From a marine group bacterium Sva0996 bin134 (lineage in GTDB: Bacteria > Actinomycetota > Acidimicrobiia > Acidimicrobiales > Bin134), in the NCBI GenBank assembly GCA_002239105.1, contig MPNQ01000001.1, positions 205,318 to 269,317 on the forward strand: a DNA stretch of 64,000 nt, read 5' to 3'. Positions 27,221 through 36,689 of the stretch are shown here, one piece after another. The notes under the pieces were generated by a model. That model saw only the letters and a list, made by a program, of their open reading frames with translations. It searched no databases and had not been told where the DNA came from. The translations under genes and the position numbers were made by a program. Position 1 is the stretch's first letter; each line of letters opens with the position of its first letter.

Positions 27221-29944
27221 ATGGCAACGGCTGACCGTCTCTACGAAATCGACTTCGCGCTTCGCAACGATATTCGGCGGCTGGGTGCCCAACTGGGCGA
27301 TGCCCTGGTGCGCCAACATGGTCCCGAGTTGCTGGAGCGCGTCGAGCAGGTGCGGGCGATGGCCCGGGGCCTGCGGCGCGACGAGGAGTCGGGTGCGGCT
27401 TTGGCCGAGCTCCTCGACGACGTCGATGTGGTCGAGGCCATCCACCTGGTCCGGGCGTTCACCGTCTATTTCCACTTGGCCAACACTGCCGAGCAGGTCC
27501 ACCGGGTGGAGGACTTGAAGGCTGCTGGCCTCGCGGGTAGCCACCGCTTTGCCGAAACGGTGGACAAGCTCTTGGAGCTGGGCATCGATCGGGAAGAGAT
27601 CGTGGGGGCGACTAGAACTGCCGATCTCCGTCCGGTGTTCACTGCCCATCCCACGGAGGCCTCCCGCCGGTCGATCCTTGACAAGCTCACTGAGATTGCG
27701 GTGCTCATTGAGCGTCGGGGCGAGAGAGGCAGCGGTCCGACCGGCCAGAGACGCATTGACCGCCGTATCGACGAGCTCATCGACGCCATCTGGCAGACCG
27801 ATGAGCTTCGCCGAGAGCGGCCTGATCCCGTGGACGAGGCTCGCTCCATCCTCTATTTCCTCACCGAGATCGCCGCCGACGGTGTCCCTGAGCTCTTCGA
27901 CGATGTGGACGCTGTGCTGCGGACTATTGGGGGATCGCTCGACGGACCCAAGGTGCCGGTGCGCTTCGGGTCGTGGGTAGGGGGAGATCGCGACGGCAAC
28001 CCCAACGTCACTCCGGAGACCACACTTGAGGTGCTTGCATTTCAGCGAGCGCGGGCACTGCGGCTGTTGTTGGTTGAGGTCGAGGAGTTGTCGTCAGAGC
28101 TGTCGGTGAGCACCGCGGTTGCTGGCATCACCGAGGAGTTGCAGGCCCAACTCGATGCGGATCGGGACGGCTTTCCCGACGTTGTGTCCCGGTTCAACAA
28201 GCTGAGCGCGGGCGAGCCCTATCGGCAGCGCTGCTCGGTTATCCACCAACGACTGCTAGAGGCAACAGACCAGCCGCCCGGCCTGAGGGCCTATCGGTCG
28301 CCGGCTGAGATGGAAGCCGATCTGGCCGCCATGAGCCGGTCGCTCGAAGCCAACGGCGGATCGCTGCTGGCCCGCGGCCGGTTGGCCCGCGTCCGGCGAA
28401 TCCTGGCCATGATCGGATTCCATCTGGCCATACTTGACATTCGCGAGAACGCCGTCGTCCATCATCAGGCTCTCGGCGAGCTGTTCGCCGAGCTGGGCAC
28501 CGACTATGCCGCTTTGTCGCGCGCCGAGCGCGCTTCACTATTGGCCGCTGAGCTGGAGAGCCGTCGCCCGCTAGCTCCGCCCGCGGGATCAGACGCCCAG
28601 GGCTCTTTGGCCCTATTCGCCGCCTTGCGCCAAGCCTTAGATGAACACGGCGACAATGTCATCGAGAGCTACATCATCTCGATGACCCAGGGCGTCGACG
28701 ATGTGCTTGCCCCCGCCGTGCTGGCCCGGGAGGTCGGCCTGGTGGACATCCCCGGCGGCATAGCCCGAATCGGGTTTGTTCCGCTGTTCGAGACCATCGA
28801 CGACCTTCACGGCGTCGGCACCATGCTCCGAGAGCTCTTCGCCGTGCCCTCCTACCGGCGGCTGGTGGAGCTCAGGGGCGGCATGCAGGAAGTGATGCTC
28901 GGCTACTCCGACTCCAATAAAGACGGCGGCATCACCACCTCTCAATGGGAGATCCACAAGGCGCTGCGCAATATCGCCGAGGTCTCGGCGGAATCCGGGA
29001 TCAGGGTGGTGGTATTCCACGGGCGAGGCGGCACGGTGGGTCGGGGCGGCGGGCCTACTAACGCGGCAATATTGTCGCAGCCCGCCGGGGTGGTGGCCGG
29101 GGGTCTCAAGATCACCGAGCAGGGCGAGGTGATTGCCGACAAGTACGGCCTTCCCGGCCTGGCCCAGCGAAATCTCGATCTGGCTCTGTCAGCCGTGCTG
29201 GAGGCCACGCTGGCCCATCGGCACCCCCGACACGGTCATGGCGGCATCAAGGCTTGGAACGACGTCATGGAGCTCATGTCGGACCGGGCCTACGAGGCGT
29301 ACCGCGGCCTGCTCGACACCCCGGGATTCGTGGAGTACTTCCAGACCTCCACTCCGGTGGAGGAGCTTGCCGACATGAACATTGGATCTCGCCCCGCCCG
29401 CCGTTCGGGTTCGACTGCCGGCATCGACGATCTTCGGGCTATTCCCTGGGTGTTCGGATGGACCCAGTCGCGCCAGATCATTCCCGGCTGGTTCGGAGTG
29501 GGCACCGCCCTTGAGGCGGCCCACCGGGCCGGTTGCGGAGAACAGCTCCAAGTCATGTACGAGGACTGGCAATTCTTCCGCACGTTCATCTCCAACGTGG
29601 AAATGACTTTGGCCAAAACCGATCTAGCCATTGCCGGGCACTATGTCGATCGCCTCGTTGCCCGCGAACTTCATCACTTTTTCGACACCATCGTCGAAGA
29701 GCACGATTTAACCGTCGCTCACATCGCCAAGCTGACCGAGGGCGAGTTGCTCGGCGATCTCCCCGTGCTCAAGCGGACCTTGGCGGTTCGAGATGCCTAT
29801 CTCGACCCCATAAGCGTCTTGCAGGTAGAACTACTGGCCCGATCGCGAGCGGTGTCCGGCTCCCATGAAGACGTCCGGCGAATCCAGCGAGCTCTCCTGC
29901 TGACCATAAATGGGGTTGCCGCTGGTTTGCGCAACACCGGCTAA
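27221..29944 (+). CDS. ppc: Phosphoenolpyruvate carboxylase
   Basis: A 907-residue PEPC, which adds bicarbonate to phosphoenolpyruvate to refill oxaloacetate. Landmarks: VFTAHPTEASRRSIL with the catalytic histidine, FGSWVGGDRDGNPNVTPE, LGYSDSNKDGGITTSQWE, FHGRGGTVGRGGGP with the flexible-loop arginines, RAIPWVFGWTQSRQ, and the conserved C-terminal GVAAGLRNTG. I take ATG 27221 (MATADRLYE), which fits family N-termini; a GTG at 27182 overlapping the upstream stop would add 13 residues. It follows the GH3 gene closely but is probably unrelated in function. Confidence 0.95.
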   Translation: MATADRLYEIDFALRNDIRRLGAQLGDALVRQHGPELLERVEQVRAMARGLRRDEESGAALAELLDDVDVVEAIHLVRAFTVYFHLANTAEQVHRVEDLKAAGLAGSHRFAETVDKLLELGIDREEIVGATRTADLRPVFTAHPTEASRRSILDKLTEIAVLIERRGERGSGPTGQRRIDRRIDELIDAIWQTDELRRERPDPVDEARSILYFLTEIAADGVPELFDDVDAVLRTIGGSLDGPKVPVRFGSWVGGDRDGNPNVTPETTLEVLAFQRARALRLLLVEVEELSSELSVSTAVAGITEELQAQLDADRDGFPDVVSRFNKLSAGEPYRQRCSVIHQRLLEATDQPPGLRAYRSPAEMEADLAAMSRSLEANGGSLLARGRLARVRRILAMIGFHLAILDIRENAVVHHQALGELFAELGTDYAALSRAERASLLAAELESRRPLAPPAGSDAQGSLALFAALRQALDEHGDNVIESYIISMTQGVDDVLAPAVLAREVGLVDIPGGIARIGFVPLFETIDDLHGVGTMLRELFAVPSYRRLVELRGGMQEVMLGYSDSNKDGGITTSQWEIHKALRNIAEVSAESGIRVVVFHGRGGTVGRGGGPTNAAILSQPAGVVAGGLKITEQGEVIADKYGLPGLAQRNLDLALSAVLEATLAHRHPRHGHGGIKAWNDVMELMSDRAYEAYRGLLDTPGFVEYFQTSTPVEELADMNIGSRPARRSGSTAGIDDLRAIPWVFGWTQSRQIIPGWFGVGTALEAAHRAGCGEQLQVMYEDWQFFRTFISNVEMTLAKTDLAIAGHYVDRLVARELHHFFDTIVEEHDLTVAHIAKLTEGELLGDLPVLKRTLAVRDAYLDPISVLQVELLARSRAVSGSHEDVRRIQRALLLTINGVAAGLRNTG

Positions 29945-30037
29945 CAGGATGCAGTGGGCGCGATTGTGAGGGTGCCGCCGACTCAATTCGGATTGTGTGA
30001 CGCTTTTGTGAGCGTAAGGGGAATAGGCTAGAACACG

Positions 30038-32398
30038 ATGGTGAGCGAAATGAGTGCCAGGCAAGAGGTCGCCGCGCAAAGGGAGCGACTGTCGCAGTTA
30101 TGCGAGGCCTTCTTGCGCATTAACGAAACCCTCGATTTCGAGTCGGTGCTGCAAGAGGTACTAGACAGCGCCCGGTCGCTGACCGGCGCCCAATTTGGCG
30201 TAATTGTGCTGTTTACCGGCCAGCACCGGACCGCAGAGTTTCTATTCTCCGGCATGACGCCCGAGCAGGCCAGTGAACTTGAGCAACTGCCCAACAACTG
30301 GGAGCTGTTCGAATACTTGTCTGCAACCGAAGAGCCGCTTCGACTTCAAGATTTCCAGGAATACCTCAAAGAGCAGGGGTTTTCCGAGTTCCGTTCGCCC
30401 CTACCGATGAGCCTGGCGACGGCCTATCTGGGAGCGCCCATCCGCTATCAGGATCAGCGAGTTGGTTCCCTCGTCCTCGCCGAGAAGGAGGGTGGATTCA
30501 ACGCCGAAGACGAGGAGACCCTGGTCATATTCGCCTCCCAGGCGGCGCTGGTCATCTCCAACGCTCGTCAGTACCGGCAGGAGCAGCGAACGAGGGCCGA
30601 CATGGAAGCCCTACTCAACATCGCCCCCATGGCCGTCCTGGTATTCGATGCCAAGTCCGGGGAGCTGAGATCGGTCAACCGGGAGGCAAGGCGAATCCTC
30701 GGCGATCTGGGATTTACTGGCGACTACATGCATCCGATAGTCAGCTCAGGGACTTACCGACGCGCCGATGGGCGGGTGATCTCGAAGCGGGGGATTTCCC
30801 TTGAGCAGACGATGAGTTCGGGGGAGATCGTTCGGGATGAAGAGATCATCATCGAGCTCTCCGATGGCCATGAACTTGTCGTCAACGTCAACGCCACTCC
30901 GATCCACGCCGCCGATGGCACGGTTGAGTCGGTGATCGTGACCGCACAGGACATGGCGCCGCTGGCGGAATTGGAGCGGCTGCGTACCGAGTTCTTGGGC
31001 ATGGTTGGCCACGAACTCCGCTCTCCGCTCACCGCCATCAAGGGATCTACTGCCACGCTCTTGGAGGACCAATTCTCACTCGACCCGGCTGAGATGATCG
31101 AGTACCACCGGATCATCGATGAACAGGCCGACTACATGCGCGATCTGATCAACAACCTCAGCCACATAGTGCGGATCGAGGCCGGAACGCTGTCGGTGAA
31201 CCCCGTGCCACTAGAGCTGAGTCAGTTGGTAGACGAAGCCCGCAATGTCTTCTTGAATGCGGGGGGTCGCGACAACATCCGCATCAGCATCCCTTCAGAT
31301 CTGCCCTTGGTGCTGGCCGACCGGCGACGAATCGTCCAGGTGATCATCAACCTGCTCACCAACGCCGCCCGCAACTCCAACGAGAAGTCGGTCATAAAAT
31401 TGGATGCCCAGGTCAACGACATCCACGTCGCCATCTCTGTGGCCGACAACGGCCGAGGCATTCCTGCCGAACGGATGCAGCACCTATTTGCAAAGTTCTC
31501 CCAACAAGATGGTCCCGACCAGAACCGCGATCTCGGCCTGGGCTTGGCCATCTGCAAGGGGATCGTGGAAACCCACGGTGGGCGCATATGGGCTGAGAGC
31601 GACGGAGCCGGTCTGGGCAGTAAGTTCATCTTCACCCTTCCCACGTCCGATGAGAGTTCACCTCGAGCCACCCCGCAGCGAACCAGAGCTGCCGCTCGGC
31701 CCCCGAGGACGCTCGGCAGCGAGCTGACCCGTATCCTCGCAGTCGACGACGACCCTAGGACGCTCAAGCACGTTCGCGATTCTCTGACCAGAGCAGGCTA
31801 CGAGCCGGTAGTGACCGGCGATCCCGACGAGGTAGTCGCACTGATCGAAGAGATCGACCCCCAAGTGGTGCTTCTCGATTTCATGCTTCCAGGAAAAGAC
31901 GGCATCGAGCTGATGAAGGACATCCTCGACATCCGTGACATACCGGTCATCTTTCTCTCGGGCTACGACGAAGATGAGCTAATTACCAAAGCCTTTGAGA
32001 TGGGCGCGGTCGACTACATGGTCAAGCCCTTCTCGTCCACCGAGCTTGCCGCCCGGGTCAGGGCGGCCTTGCGAAAGAAGCCCGATCAACCGCTGTCTTT
32101 CCAATTGGGCGACTTGGCCATCAATTTCAACGAGCGTTCTGTGTCGGTGGCCGGCCAGCCCGTCGAATTGACCCCCACCGAATTCCGCCTTCTGGCTGAG
32201 TTGTCATCCAAGGCTGGCACAGCGATGGACCACGACCTTTTGTTGGGAAAGGTCTGGGGTCCCGATCAACCGGGCGATGCTCGACGGATGCGCACAGTGG
32301 TGAAGAACCTTCGGCAGAAGCTGGGCGACGACGCCCGCAATCCCAGCTACATCGTCACCGTGCCCCACGTCGGCTACCGCATGCCGAAGCCAAGTTAG
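30038..32398 (+). CDS. Single-chain GAF-PAS histidine kinase fused to REC and OmpR-type DNA-binding domains
   Basis: A 786-residue protein. Residues about 20-180 are a GAF domain, 190-305 a PAS-like domain, 320-390 the HisKA dimer with H325 in FLGMVGHELRSPLTAI, followed by HATPase boxes (VADNGRGIPAERM, then DLGLGLAICKGIVE). About 568-680 is a receiver with acidic cluster AVDDDP and phospho-acceptor D614 in VLLDFMLPGKDG, and 685-786 a winged helix (ELTPTEFRLLAELSS, then TVPHVGYRM). Kinase, receiver and effector in one chain is unusual. There is no transmembrane segment, so it senses a cytoplasmic signal. It stands alone after ppc; no cognate partner gene is adjacent. Confidence 0.87.
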   Translation: MVSEMSARQEVAAQRERLSQLCEAFLRINETLDFESVLQEVLDSARSLTGAQFGVIVLFTGQHRTAEFLFSGMTPEQASELEQLPNNWELFEYLSATEEPLRLQDFQEYLKEQGFSEFRSPLPMSLATAYLGAPIRYQDQRVGSLVLAEKEGGFNAEDEETLVIFASQAALVISNARQYRQEQRTRADMEALLNIAPMAVLVFDAKSGELRSVNREARRILGDLGFTGDYMHPIVSSGTYRRADGRVISKRGISLEQTMSSGEIVRDEEIIIELSDGHELVVNVNATPIHAADGTVESVIVTAQDMAPLAELERLRTEFLGMVGHELRSPLTAIKGSTATLLEDQFSLDPAEMIEYHRIIDEQADYMRDLINNLSHIVRIEAGTLSVNPVPLELSQLVDEARNVFLNAGGRDNIRISIPSDLPLVLADRRRIVQVIINLLTNAARNSNEKSVIKLDAQVNDIHVAISVADNGRGIPAERMQHLFAKFSQQDGPDQNRDLGLGLAICKGIVETHGGRIWAESDGAGLGSKFIFTLPTSDESSPRATPQRTRAAARPPRTLGSELTRILAVDDDPRTLKHVRDSLTRAGYEPVVTGDPDEVVALIEEIDPQVVLLDFMLPGKDGIELMKDILDIRDIPVIFLSGYDEDELITKAFEMGAVDYMVKPFSSTELAARVRAALRKKPDQPLSFQLGDLAINFNERSVSVAGQPVELTPTEFRLLAELSSKAGTAMDHDLLLGKVWGPDQPGDARRMRTVVKNLRQKLGDDARNPSYIVTVPHVGYRMPKPS

Positions 32399-32467
32399 CG
32401 GTCAGTCGGTTTTTTCACGCTCCGCGATAAGAGCGGTCAGTCGGATTCTTCACGCTCCGCGATAAGA
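32398..32467. repeat. Tandem 35-bp duplication at the 3' end of the Fe-S protein gene
   Basis: Two adjacent 35-base copies (32398-32432 and 32433-32467), 33 of 35 bases identical. The second contains the last codons and TGA of the minus-strand Fe-S gene (tail IAEREESD-stop); the first is a duplicate of that tail (IAEREKTD-stop) lying after the stop, and it also abuts the stop codon of the convergent kinase gene. Confidence 0.85.
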
Positions 32468-35070
32468 GCAGCGGCCTGGGTGGGCCACTTCCATTTGCTG
32501 ATGCGGCCGGGGACCTCGAGGGCGGCTTCGAGGTCCTGAACCGCATCGTCGTTGAGGGCGGCCAAGTCTTCGTAGGTGACGATGCCGTGGTCGGGCAGCG
32601 CTCGGGCCAAGGCGGGGTCGGTTCCCTTGATGCGGGTGAAGTCGTCGGGTCTCCTGGTTGTTTCTGGAGTGGGCCTCTCGGCAGGGGCTGGTGCTGGTGG
32701 CTCTGGCTCAGCTTCTGGAGCCGCTGATTCCTCCGGCTCAACTGCTTCGACGACTTCGGCGGGCGGCTCAGGTTCAGCCGCTGTCGGTGCCTCCACGACC
32801 GCCGCAGCCTGTGGTTCGGCCACCGCGACCGCCGCGGTTTGGGGAGCCGGGGTTCGGATGGTGAGCAGTTCAGATTGGCGGGTGGCCTCTTCGGCCGCAT
32901 CGCGGTTTTCCAGCGCCTCTAGCAGGTGCATGGAGATGTCGCCCACCACCACATCGTCGTCGGCGCCCTCGGCCTTTATCCCGTCGTCGATCATGATGTA
33001 GCAGAACGGGCAGGCGGTGGCGATCCGGTCGGCTCCGGTGGCAAGCAGCTCCTGCGACCGCTCCACGTTCACCTGCTTGCCGATGGTCTCCTCCATCCAC
33101 ATGCGGGCACCGCCGGCACCGCAGCACATCCCTTTGGTGCCGTTGCGTTCCGCCTCCACCACCTCGACGCCTCCCAGTGAACCCACCACCCGGCGGGGGG
33201 CCAGGTAAACGTCGTTGTGGCGGCCCAGGTAGCAGGAGTCGTGGTACACCACCCGCTCTTCGAGGCGGGCACCGGTCATATCGAGGCGTCCGTCGTCGAT
33301 CAGCGCTTCTAGGAACTGGGTGTGGTGGACCACCTCATAATGCCCGCCAAGCTGGGGGTACTCGTTAGCCAAAGTGTTGAAGCAGTGGGGGCACTGAGTG
33401 ACGATCTTCTTGACCCCCATCTCGTTGAGGGTCTCGATGTTCTGCATGGCCAGCATCTGGAAGATGTACTCATTGCCCGAGCGCCGCGCCGGGTCGCCGG
33501 TGCAGTTCTCAGCCGGCCCCAGGATGGAGAAGCTCACATCGGCTCGCTGGAGAAGCTTGGCCACTGCCCTGGTCACCTTGCGGTTCTTGTCGTCGAACGA
33601 GCCAGCACAGCCCACCCAATACAGATACTCCGACTCCAGCGGGTCACCTCCGTCGAGCACGGCGATGCCCTCGAACTCGGTGGCCCACGCCCCCCGGTCG
33701 CCCTGGGACATGCCCCACGGATTCCCTGAATTCTCCATCGACCGGTAGGCCTGGCCCAGCTCAGAGGGGAAGTCGGACTCCATGAGCGACAGATAGCGAC
33801 GCATGTCAAGGATCTTGTCCAGGATCTCGATGTTCACCGGGCAGATCTCGTCGCACGCCTTGCAGGAGGTGCACGCCCAGACTTCTTCGCCGGTGATCCG
33901 CTCGAACACCGAGTTGGCCTCCACCTTGATCTCCGGCACCGTGCCCAGCGGCGGGGTGGTGGCCGGCTCTCCGGTGGCGGCCATGACCTCTCCGGTCTTG
34001 AGCACGATCTCCCGCGGGTCGAGGGGCTTGCCAGTGGCATGGGCCGGGCACACCGATGTGCACCGGCCGCACATGGTGCAGGCGTCGGTGTCCATCAGCT
34101 GCTTCCAGGTGAAGTCCTCTACGGTGGCCGCGCCGAACGACTCCAGGTCGGTCTCCATCAGGTTGGGCATCGGCTTCATGGCGCCTTTGGGCCGGTCCTT
34201 TTCCCGCAGGTACATGTTCAGCGGGGAGGTGACCATGTGGCGGAGCATGGTGATGGGCAGAAGCACCAAGAAGGCCACGAATGCGATCACATGGCCGGCC
34301 CACCAGAACTGGTGCCAGTGGTCGAGGCCCTCTAGACCTCTCATCTGGGTGGCCACCTGGTAGCCGATCACCGACCATTTCTCGAATTCGGGCACTCCGT
34401 GGTCGGCGATGCGAAACACCTCGGCGCCGAACCCGGTGACGCCGATGGCGAAGAACGTGCCCAAGATCACCGCGTGCTCAGGCCGCGACTTGATGCGGAT
34501 GCGATAGGGGCGCAGCCGCCGGGGGCCGTAGCGGCGCACGATGGCCCACAACACACCGACCAAGAAGATGGCGCCAGCGATGTCGCCCACTGCGGAGTAC
34601 ACCTGGTACACCCGGCCGTGGAGGAACTTGGCCCCGTCGGGGAGCTGCTCATCGATCTCCAGGGTGGTGGTGACCCCCAGAAGGATGATGAACCCCACAT
34701 AGATCATGGTGTGCATGACCCCGGCGCCGGGCTCCCGGAGCAGGGTGCGCATATACATGCCCCGCCGGAGGTCTTCCAAGCGGGTCTTGACGTTGGCCAG
34801 GGTGGTGCGGCGATTGTCGGGACCGCCCCGCTCCCAGTTCTTCACCCGCTTGGCGAATTCCCAGGAGGCCCATACCAAGAAGATGGGGATGATGGTGTAG
34901 AAGGCCGCCTTCCAGCCATTGGGGATGTTCTCCCACGGGTGGCGGGTGATCTCCGCAGGATTCTTGAACTCAGTGATTGCCGAGGCGATGCCTGAGGCGA
35001 TGGTGAAGGCGGCAAAGCCCAGCCCGAGGCCGAGGACGATGTGATAGGGACGCAGGCGCTTTGGGTCCAT
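32437..35070 (-). CDS. Membrane Fe-S oxidoreductase with CCG domains (HdrD/GlpC-like, NarI-like N-terminus)
   Basis: An 877-residue protein. Residues about 10-290 carry several hydrophobic helices and histidines like the nitrate-reductase-gamma cytochrome b fold. Then come two 4Fe-4S motifs, CTMCGRCTSVCP and CTSCKACDEICP, and two CCG-type Cys-rich domains (VGCAGSF with CPHCFN; DSCYLGRHND with GMCCGAGG). The C-terminal about 140 residues are a Pro/Glu/Ala linker ending in a helix-hairpin-helix-like segment (IKGTDPALARALPDHGI). It likely passes electrons between the quinone pool and a soluble partner. It ends convergent with the kinase gene at a tandem duplication. Confidence 0.83.
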   Translation of the reverse strand: MDPKRLRPYHIVLGLGLGFAAFTIASGIASAITEFKNPAEITRHPWENIPNGWKAAFYTIIPIFLVWASWEFAKRVKNWERGGPDNRRTTLANVKTRLEDLRRGMYMRTLLREPGAGVMHTMIYVGFIILLGVTTTLEIDEQLPDGAKFLHGRVYQVYSAVGDIAGAIFLVGVLWAIVRRYGPRRLRPYRIRIKSRPEHAVILGTFFAIGVTGFGAEVFRIADHGVPEFEKWSVIGYQVATQMRGLEGLDHWHQFWWAGHVIAFVAFLVLLPITMLRHMVTSPLNMYLREKDRPKGAMKPMPNLMETDLESFGAATVEDFTWKQLMDTDACTMCGRCTSVCPAHATGKPLDPREIVLKTGEVMAATGEPATTPPLGTVPEIKVEANSVFERITGEEVWACTSCKACDEICPVNIEILDKILDMRRYLSLMESDFPSELGQAYRSMENSGNPWGMSQGDRGAWATEFEGIAVLDGGDPLESEYLYWVGCAGSFDDKNRKVTRAVAKLLQRADVSFSILGPAENCTGDPARRSGNEYIFQMLAMQNIETLNEMGVKKIVTQCPHCFNTLANEYPQLGGHYEVVHHTQFLEALIDDGRLDMTGARLEERVVYHDSCYLGRHNDVYLAPRRVVGSLGGVEVVEAERNGTKGMCCGAGGARMWMEETIGKQVNVERSQELLATGADRIATACPFCYIMIDDGIKAEGADDDVVVGDISMHLLEALENRDAAEEATRQSELLTIRTPAPQTAAVAVAEPQAAAVVEAPTAAEPEPPAEVVEAVEPEESAAPEAEPEPPAPAPAERPTPETTRRPDDFTRIKGTDPALARALPDHGIVTYEDLAALNDDAVQDLEAALEVPGRISKWKWPTQAAALIAEREESD

Positions 35071-35194
35071 GGCGACCCCAACCTAGCGGCCGACAACCGC
35101 CGGTCTGTACTCATACAGGGCATCCGCTGTCCTCCGGTTTCTGGTCAACAGGGGCATCAAGAGCGCTGGTGCATGGGTCCCGGCCTGCTTGAAA

Positions 35195-35221
35195 TTCACA
35201 GCGCAGAAACAATTGTGAAAC
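35195..35221 (+). promoter_or_regulatory. GlnR-type nitrogen regulator box upstream of amt (candidate)
   Basis: TTCAC, six bases, GAAAC, six bases, GAAAC. This matches the actinobacterial GlnR layout (TNAC half-site, N6, GNAAC half-site) in two half-sites, with one mismatch in the third. It lies 80 bases upstream of the ammonium transporter start. GlnR itself is not in the window, so the assignment is inference. Confidence 0.45.
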
Positions 35222-35301
35222 CTGGCCTTCCTACCGTGTTGCCGATTGCGCCGGGGCCGCAGTGGCGCGGGTGCAGTGACGGCGAAGGAGGGCCGGTACT
35301 A

Positions 35302-36666
35302 ATGAAAAGGAAATTCGGAATAGGGGCGCTGATAGCCGCCGGGACTGTGCTCTTAGGGGCTGTCCCGGCCATGGCCCAAGACGGCGGCGCCGAAGCGGTG
35401 CAAGTGGTGCTGGACAACCTTTGGGTGTTCATCGCCGGCATCTTGGTGTTCTTGATGCAGGCCGGGTTCGGCATGCTCGAGGCCGGGCTAACCAGGGCCA
35501 AGAACGTCGGCAACATCATGGCCAAGAACCTGGCCGACATGTGCATCGGCGCACTGGCCTTCTTCGCCTTCGGCTACGGCATCGCCTTCGGGACTGACGC
35601 CGGGTCGCTGATCGGCACCGATGGCTTCTTCTTGAGCGGCACGTTCACAACCTTCGGCGACGGTCTCAGCACCCCCACCTTCTTCTTCTTCCAGGTGGTG
35701 TTTGCGGCCACGGCGGTGACCATTGCCTCCGGGGCTATGGCCGAGCGGACCAAGTTCACCGCGTATTTGGTGTTCAGCTTCTTCATGACCGCGCTGATCT
35801 ATCCGGTAGTGGTCCACTCCTTCTGGCACGGCGACGGGCTTCTCTCCGACCTGAAGATCGGCGACGCCAAATTCGGCGACTTTGCCGGCTCCACCATCGT
35901 CCACAGCACCGGCGGTTGGGCTGCCCTGATGGGGGCCATCTTCCTCGGGCCCCGCATCGGCAAGTACGACGAGAACGGCAACCCCAGGGCCATGCCCGGA
36001 CACAACATCGCCTTTGTGGTACTCGGCGTGTTCATCCTGTGGTTCGGCTGGTTCGGCTTCAACCCCGGCTCAGAACTGGCAGCTGACGACTTTGTGATGC
36101 GGGCTGCGGTTACCACGCTGCTGGCCGCCGCCGCTGGCGGTGTGACCGCCGGGGCGATCATTTGGCGCAAGGCCGGTTCGCTCGATGTGGCCATGACTGC
36201 GAACGGAGTGTTGGCCGGCTTGGTGGGGATCACCGCCGGCACGGGCACCATGAACCCAATGGGGGCAGTGGTGACCGGTGCCATTGCCGGGGCCATCGTG
36301 GTGTACTCGGTGCTGTTCTTCGACCGGATCCGCATCGACGACCCGGTGGGTGCCATCTCGGTCCACGGTGTTTGCGGCGTGTGGGGAACTCTGGCCGTCG
36401 GCCTGTTCTCCCGCTACGACGACGCTTTCGTGGGTCAGGACAACGCTGGCCTGTTCTACGGGGGCGGCATCGACCAGTTGGTGGTGCAGCTCATCGGAGT
36501 TGTGTTGGTCTTCGTGTGGGTGACAGTCACCACCGGGATCCTGTTCGCGGTCATGAAGAAGACCATGGGTATCCGGGTGTCTCGTGAAGAAGAGATCGGC
36601 GGTCTCGACCTTCACGAGCATGGAGTGCCCGGCTACGGCCCGGACACATCCATATCTGTGGGCTGA
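35302..36666 (+). CDS. amt: Ammonium transporter (Amt/MEP/Rh family)
   Basis: A 454-residue channel. A signal peptide (MKRKFGIGALIAAGTVLLGA, cleavage after AMA near residue 26) precedes eleven hydrophobic helices. The two pore histidines are visible in FAGSTIVHSTGGW and in SVHGVCGVWGTLAV. ATG 35302 has AAGGAGG upstream; the in-frame ORF to 35041 is not coding-like and covers the regulatory box. No glnK (PII) gene follows, although amt-glnK pairs are common. The convergent neighbour is phosphoglycerate mutase. Confidence 0.93.
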   Translation: MKRKFGIGALIAAGTVLLGAVPAMAQDGGAEAVQVVLDNLWVFIAGILVFLMQAGFGMLEAGLTRAKNVGNIMAKNLADMCIGALAFFAFGYGIAFGTDAGSLIGTDGFFLSGTFTTFGDGLSTPTFFFFQVVFAATAVTIASGAMAERTKFTAYLVFSFFMTALIYPVVVHSFWHGDGLLSDLKIGDAKFGDFAGSTIVHSTGGWAALMGAIFLGPRIGKYDENGNPRAMPGHNIAFVVLGVFILWFGWFGFNPGSELAADDFVMRAAVTTLLAAAAGGVTAGAIIWRKAGSLDVAMTANGVLAGLVGITAGTGTMNPMGAVVTGAIAGAIVVYSVLFFDRIRIDDPVGAISVHGVCGVWGTLAVGLFSRYDDAFVGQDNAGLFYGGGIDQLVVQLIGVVLVFVWVTVTTGILFAVMKKTMGIRVSREEEIGGLDLHEHGVPGYGPDTSISVG

Positions 36667-36689
36667 TACTCCTACAGCTCAGCAGGCGC

